From NCBI GenBank assembly GCA_023336875.1, contig JAMBLH010000076.1, positions 1-14,390 of the forward strand: a stretch of DNA of 14,390 bases. The letters run 5' to 3'. Below the pieces are notes generated by a model. That model saw only the letters and a list, made by a program, of their open reading frames with translations. It was not told where the DNA came from and made no database searches. Shown here piece by piece: positions 11,446 through 14,390 of this stretch (positions are counted from its first letter, which is position 1; the number at the start of each line of letters is the position of its first letter). The position numbers and the translations under genes were made by a program. The stretch is from Actinomycetes bacterium. GTDB lineage: Bacteria; Actinomycetota; Acidimicrobiia; Spongiisociales; UBA5794.

Positions 11446-12611
11446 CAGGAATCACCGCCCACGGTCTCCTCGGGAGTGTCTCCCTCGGGCTGGAGTGCAT
11501 CGGTTGCGGCTTCGTCTGCTTCCACGGCATCAGCCTCTGCCTCGACCGCCTCGTCAACTCCGGGAAGCGACTCGAGTTCCTCAGCATCGGTTGCCACGTG
11601 TGTGGTGACCTGCTCGGCAACGGCGTCCGCAGCAATCGACTTCTCTGCTTCTGCAACAAGCTCAGCTTGTTTCGCCTCACCAAGTACGCCTTCGGGTGAA
11701 GCCACCTCGACCACCGATTCGCCATCGGACTCGACCTCAGAAGCGACGGCTGCAGCTTCTCTTGCTTCCGCATGATCAGCCTTTGCATCGGCAGCAGACA
11801 TCTTCTTGCCGCCACCTGCCTCGATGAGACGCTTGCCTCCGCCAGCTTCGATGATCCGCTTCTCCTTGCCGCCTCCGGCAGCGGCCTCGGCACGCGACTT
11901 CACCGACTTGCGATGCTTTCGGTCGGACGGGCCACCAGAAGCGAGTCGTGCTTCGGCAGCGGCGCGCTCGGAGGAAGTGAACTTCTTCATGATGTCGCCC
12001 TTGTAGACCCACACCTTGATACCAATGGCACCAACGGTTGTCTCAGCAGTGGCCTGTCCGAAGTCAATATCCGCACGCAGCGTGTGGAGCGGAACACGGC
12101 CTTCGAGATACCATTCACGACGACCCATATCCGCACCGCCGAGTCGACCAGAGGCCTGTACCCGAACTCCTTCTGCGCCAGCCTTGAGAGCTGTGGCAAC
12201 AGTACGTTTGAGCGCACGACGGAATGACACACGGCCTTCGAGCTGATCGGCAACGCTGCGCGCGAGCAACGTTGCGTCCGTCTCGGGGTTGTGAACTTCA
12301 ATGACGTTGAATTTGACTCTTCGTCCTGAGAGATCCTCGAGACCGGCGCGGAGACGCTCCGCCTCGGAGCCGCCGCGTCCAATGACCACACCGGGTCGAC
12401 CCGTGTGGACATCGATCTGAACCTTGCTGCCACCGACTCGCTCGATATCGATCCGTGAGATCGCACCGCGCTTCAACTCGCCCTTGAGATAGGTGCGAAT
12501 CTGATAGTCCTGTTCGACATTGGCGGCGTACTCCTTGTCTGAGTACCAGCGCGATGTCCAGTCGGTGACGATGCCCAGGCGCAGTCCATAGGGGTGTGTT
12601 TTCTGTCCCAT
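11445..12611 (-). CDS. rpsC: 30S ribosomal protein S3 with long acidic C-terminal tail
   Basis: The S3 core spans about residues 1-210: MGQKTHPYGLRLGIVTDWTS at the start, a KH domain with VIGRGG (76-81), and the C-terminal domain signature SGRLGGADMGRREWYLEGRV through GIKVWVYKGDI. S3 lines the mRNA entry tunnel and has helicase-associated basic residues. Residues about 211-388 form a low-complexity tail: a basic part to about 270 with the repeated RIIEAGGGK/RLIEAGGGK, then a strongly acidic Ala/Glu/Asp/Val-rich stretch. The total of 388 residues is well above E. coli S3 (233) and above the roughly 270-280 usual in actinobacteria. The start at 12611 overlaps the rplV stop by 1 nt with GGAGG upstream. 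An ATG 31 codons earlier is rejected. Confidence 0.97.
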   Translation of the reverse strand: MGQKTHPYGLRLGIVTDWTSRWYSDKEYAANVEQDYQIRTYLKGELKRGAISRIDIERVGGSKVQIDVHTGRPGVVIGRGGSEAERLRAGLEDLSGRRVKFNVIEVHNPETDATLLARSVADQLEGRVSFRRALKRTVATALKAGAEGVRVQASGRLGGADMGRREWYLEGRVPLHTLRADIDFGQATAETTVGAIGIKVWVYKGDIMKKFTSSERAAAEARLASGGPSDRKHRKSVKSRAEAAAGGGKEKRIIEAGGGKRLIEAGGGKKMSAADAKADHAEAREAAAVASEVESDGESVVEVASPEGVLGEAKQAELVAEAEKSIAADAVAEQVTTHVATDAEELESLPGVDEAVEAEADAVEADEAATDALQPEGDTPEETVGGDS

Positions 12612-12955
12612 CAGGCAACCTCCTCCTGGTCTGCAACGACGATCGTGATATGGCTTGTGCGCTTTCGAATCTTTGTCGCTCGACCTCGGGCACGAGGACG
12701 CCAACGTTTGAGGGTCGGGCCCTCATCCGCATACGCCTCTTGAACGAAGAGTTCGTCAGCGTCGAGGGCGAGGTTGTGCTCGGCGTTGGCGACCGCGGAG
12801 TCGAGCAACTTCTTGATGGTCGGCGCGGCTTTCCGATTTGTGAACTCGAGCACTACGAGCGCCTCGTCCACGGGAAGGCCACGAACAAGATCGAGCACTC
12901 GCCGTACCTTGTACGGCGATTGACGGACATGCTTGGCCTGGGCGCGAGCGTTCAT
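12611..12955 (-). CDS. rplV: 50S ribosomal protein L22
   Basis: This 114-residue protein begins MNARAQAKHVRQSPYKVRRV and ends with the beta-hairpin block GPTLKRWRPRARGRATKIRK that reaches into the peptide exit tunnel, followed by THITIVV. L22 with L4 shapes the tunnel constriction and is a site of macrolide-related mutations in other bacteria. It overlaps the rpsS stop by 4 nt (ATGA) and the rpsC start by 1 nt. GAGG lies upstream of the start. Confidence 0.98.
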   Translation of the reverse strand: MNARAQAKHVRQSPYKVRRVLDLVRGLPVDEALVVLEFTNRKAAPTIKKLLDSAVANAEHNLALDADELFVQEAYADEGPTLKRWRPRARGRATKIRKRTSHITIVVADQEEVA

Positions 12956-13230
12956 CGCTGCCTCAAGGACTGATCGATCATATGCCCGCGGAAGGTGCGG
13001 GTGGGAGCGAACTCACCAAGTTTGTGGCCAACCATCGACTCGCTTATGTACACGGGTACATGCTTGCGTCCATCGTGAATTGCAATGGTGAGACCAACCA
13101 TCTCTGGTGTGATTGTTGAACGGCGGCTCCACGTTCGGATGACGCGCTTATCGCCGCTGGCATTGGCCTTCTCGACCTTCACCAGGAGGTGTTCATCAAC
13201 GAACGGCCCTTTTTTGAGGCTTCTCGCCAT
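12952..13230 (-). CDS. rpsS: 30S ribosomal protein S19
   Basis: This 92-residue protein is standard for S19: MARSLKKGPFVDEHLLVKVE, then IRTWSRRSTITPEMVGLTIA and the signature HDGRKHVPVYISESMVGHKL ending in FAPTRTFRGH. It binds in the 30S head near S13 and takes part in bridges to the 50S subunit. AGAGGT spaced six nt from the ATG is a good ribosome-binding site. The gene sits 3 nt downstream of rplB. Confidence 0.98.
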   Translation of the reverse strand: MARSLKKGPFVDEHLLVKVEKANASGDKRVIRTWSRRSTITPEMVGLTIAIHDGRKHVPVYISESMVGHKLGEFAPTRTFRGHMIDQSLRQR

Positions 13231-13233
13231 GGC

Positions 13234-14067
13234 TTACCTCTTACCCTTCTTCGTACGACGTCGCACGATGTACTTGTTACTTGCCTTGTTCTTATTGCGG
13301 GTCTTGCGCTCGGGTTTGCCCCACGGGCTAACCGGATGGCGGCCACCGGAACTGCGGCCTTCACCACCACCAAGTGGATGATCCACAGGGTTCATCGCAA
13401 CACCACGGGACTGTGGGCGTTTGCCCTTCCAGCGATTGCGCCCAGCCTTGCCGATCTTCACGAGTTCAGCCTCGGTATTCCCCACCTGGCCAATCGTTGC
13501 CCTGGCATCAAGAGGTACCTGGCGCATCTCGCCTGACGGCAGACGGACCAGGGCTACCTTGCCCTCCTTCGACATCAGCTGAACAGATGTTCCCGCTGAC
13601 CGGGCCATCTTCGCACCACCGCCGGGCCTGAGCTCGACAGCATGCACGATCGTGCCGGTCGGGATATTGCGTAGAGGCAGTGCGTTGCCAGGACGTATGT
13701 CCGCCTTCGATCCCGAAGTGAGCATGTCACCGACGCTGATACCTACAGGTGCAAGGATGTATCGCTTCTCACCGTCCACGTAGTGGAGCAACGCAATGCG
13801 TGCGTTCCGGTTCGGGTCGTACTCGATCGAGGCGACCTTTGCCGGCACGTCATCCTTGACACGACGGAAATCGATTATTCGATAGCGACGCTTATGGCCA
13901 CCGCCGCGATGGCGCGATGTGATCCTGCCGTACGAGTTGCGACCGGCTGACCGCGTCTTGGGAGCCAGAAGGCTCTTCTCGGGAGTCGACTTCGTAATCG
14001 TGTCAAAATCCGAGACCGTCTGCCACCGGCGCCCTGGCGATGTGGGCTTGAGTTTCTTTACACCCAT
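13234..14067 (-). CDS. rplB: 50S ribosomal protein L2
   Basis: This 277-residue protein has the normal L2 length. It contains the RNA-binding core (SYGRITSRHRGGGHKRRYRI), the SH3-like domain, and the C-terminal block MNPVDHPLGGGEG with the conserved functional histidine (His230 here, His229 in mature E. coli numbering) followed by HPVSPWGKP and a basic tail ending IVRRRTKKGKR. L2 supports subunit association and peptidyl transfer. The usual second His of DHPHGGGEG is Leu232 here (codon 13372-13374). GAGGT lies seven nt before the ATG. The gene begins 3 nt after rplW. Confidence 0.98.
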   Translation of the reverse strand: MGVKKLKPTSPGRRWQTVSDFDTITKSTPEKSLLAPKTRSAGRNSYGRITSRHRGGGHKRRYRIIDFRRVKDDVPAKVASIEYDPNRNARIALLHYVDGEKRYILAPVGISVGDMLTSGSKADIRPGNALPLRNIPTGTIVHAVELRPGGGAKMARSAGTSVQLMSKEGKVALVRLPSGEMRQVPLDARATIGQVGNTEAELVKIGKAGRNRWKGKRPQSRGVAMNPVDHPLGGGEGRSSGGRHPVSPWGKPERKTRNKNKASNKYIVRRRTKKGKR

Positions 14068-14070
14068 GAG

Positions 14071-14358
14071 CTATACCTCGAAGACGTCGATTGAATCACC
14101 GTCGACGAGCGTGACAAGGGCACGCTTGGTGTCCTTGCGTCGGCCGATCGTGTTTCCGGTGCGTTTGCGTTTGCCCTTGCGGTTTATCGTGTTGACAGAC
14201 TTGACCTTCACTTCGAAGATCGCCTCGATCGCCTGCCTGATCTCGGTCTTGTTCGTCCGAGGATCGACGATGAACGTATACGTGTTGTGGGCAGCGACGA
14301 GGTCGTATGACTTCTCTGACACGACCGGCTCGCGAATGATGTCACGTGGATTCTTCAT
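14071..14358 (-). CDS. rplW: 50S ribosomal protein L23
   Basis: This 95-residue protein begins MKNPRDIIREPVVSEKSYDL and carries the family signature TYTFIVDPRTNKTEIRQAIE and then KVKSVNTINRKGKRKRTGNT with the basic loop that extends along the exit tunnel. L23 is the main docking site for trigger factor and SRP at the tunnel exit. It starts 2 nt after the rplD stop and lacks a strong Shine-Dalgarno, so it is probably translated by coupling to rplD. Confidence 0.97.
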   Translation of the reverse strand: MKNPRDIIREPVVSEKSYDLVAAHNTYTFIVDPRTNKTEIRQAIEAIFEVKVKSVNTINRKGKRKRTGNTIGRRKDTKRALVTLVDGDSIDVFEV

Positions 14359-14360
14359 GT

Positions 14361-14390
14361 CTACGCCCCGTCACTCTCTGCGGTAGCTTC
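14361..14390 (-). CDS. rplD: 50S ribosomal protein L4, C-terminal end (partial)
   Basis: Nine codons and a TAG stop enter from the right edge on the minus strand, reading EATAESDGA. No L4 motif lies in so short a piece. The name rests on S10-operon order, where rplD precedes rplW. The acidic Ala/Glu tail is like the low-complexity extensions on other ribosomal proteins in this window. Confidence 0.65.
   Translation of the reverse strand, partial: EATAESDGA

Noticed and set aside
12611..12704. Upstream in-frame starts for rpsC (12704), and likewise rplN (10598), rplX (10317), rplF (8684), rpmJ (708) and adk (4809)
   Set aside because: Each adds residues with no family similarity. The chosen starts give standard N-termini, and all but rpmJ lie at the neighbour's stop codon or behind a good ribosome-binding site.

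Overview
This window is the fused S10-spc ribosomal-protein cluster of a bacterium, followed by the start of the alpha operon. Nearly everything is on the minus strand, so the operon reads from the right edge to the left. From position 14390 down to 1 the order is rplD (last 9 codons), rplW, rplB, rpsS, rplV, rpsC, rplP, rpmC, rpsQ, rplN, rplX, rplE, rpsN, rpsH, rplF, rplR, rpsE, rpmD, rplO, secY, adk, map, then an accessory segment of three genes, then rpmJ, rpsM and the first 41 codons of the next gene, which by position should be rpsK. The sequence is G+C-rich. Together with the secY-adk-map order, the short-LID adenylate kinase, the Thr-rich linker of an anchored exported protein and Ala/Glu/Arg-rich tails on ribosomal proteins, this suggests an actinobacterium, possibly of the Acidimicrobiia type. 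That placement is an inference, not a proof.

From rplD to rplO (14390-6387) the genes are packed with gaps of 0-9 nt or 1-, 4- or 7-nt overlaps (TGATG, ATGA), which points to translational coupling through a single polycistronic message. From rplO to map the spacing opens: about 143 nt before secY, 144 nt before adk and 335 nt before map. These gaps hold the most unusual non-coding structure in the window. The adk-map gap is filled by two abutting elements of about 165 bp. Each is bounded by a stem of about 20 bp whose sequence differs between copies, around a core of about 100 nt that is roughly 80% identical. The secY leader carries five exact 7-nt-spaced GACA motifs. The secY-adk gap holds nested hairpins that may be a decayed relative of the adk-map elements.

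Between map and rpmJ, where infA is normally found, lie instead an anchored Thr-rich exported protein (minus), a HAD-family haloacid-dehalogenase-like protein (plus, the only plus-strand gene) and a lipoprotein (minus). No infA reading frame is visible. A good intrinsic terminator at 729-753 separates this module from rpmJ, so the alpha-operon segment probably has its own promoter.

The ribosomal proteins assemble into both subunits. SecY forms the translocon, Adk balances adenine nucleotides and Map removes the initiator Met, so this is a classic growth-rate-linked housekeeping block. Its oddities are long low-complexity extensions on S3 (C-terminal) and S5 (N-terminal) and an acidic N-terminus on the presumed S11, a zinc-free long-form S14 in the spc position, and a His-to-Leu change next to the conserved L2 histidine.
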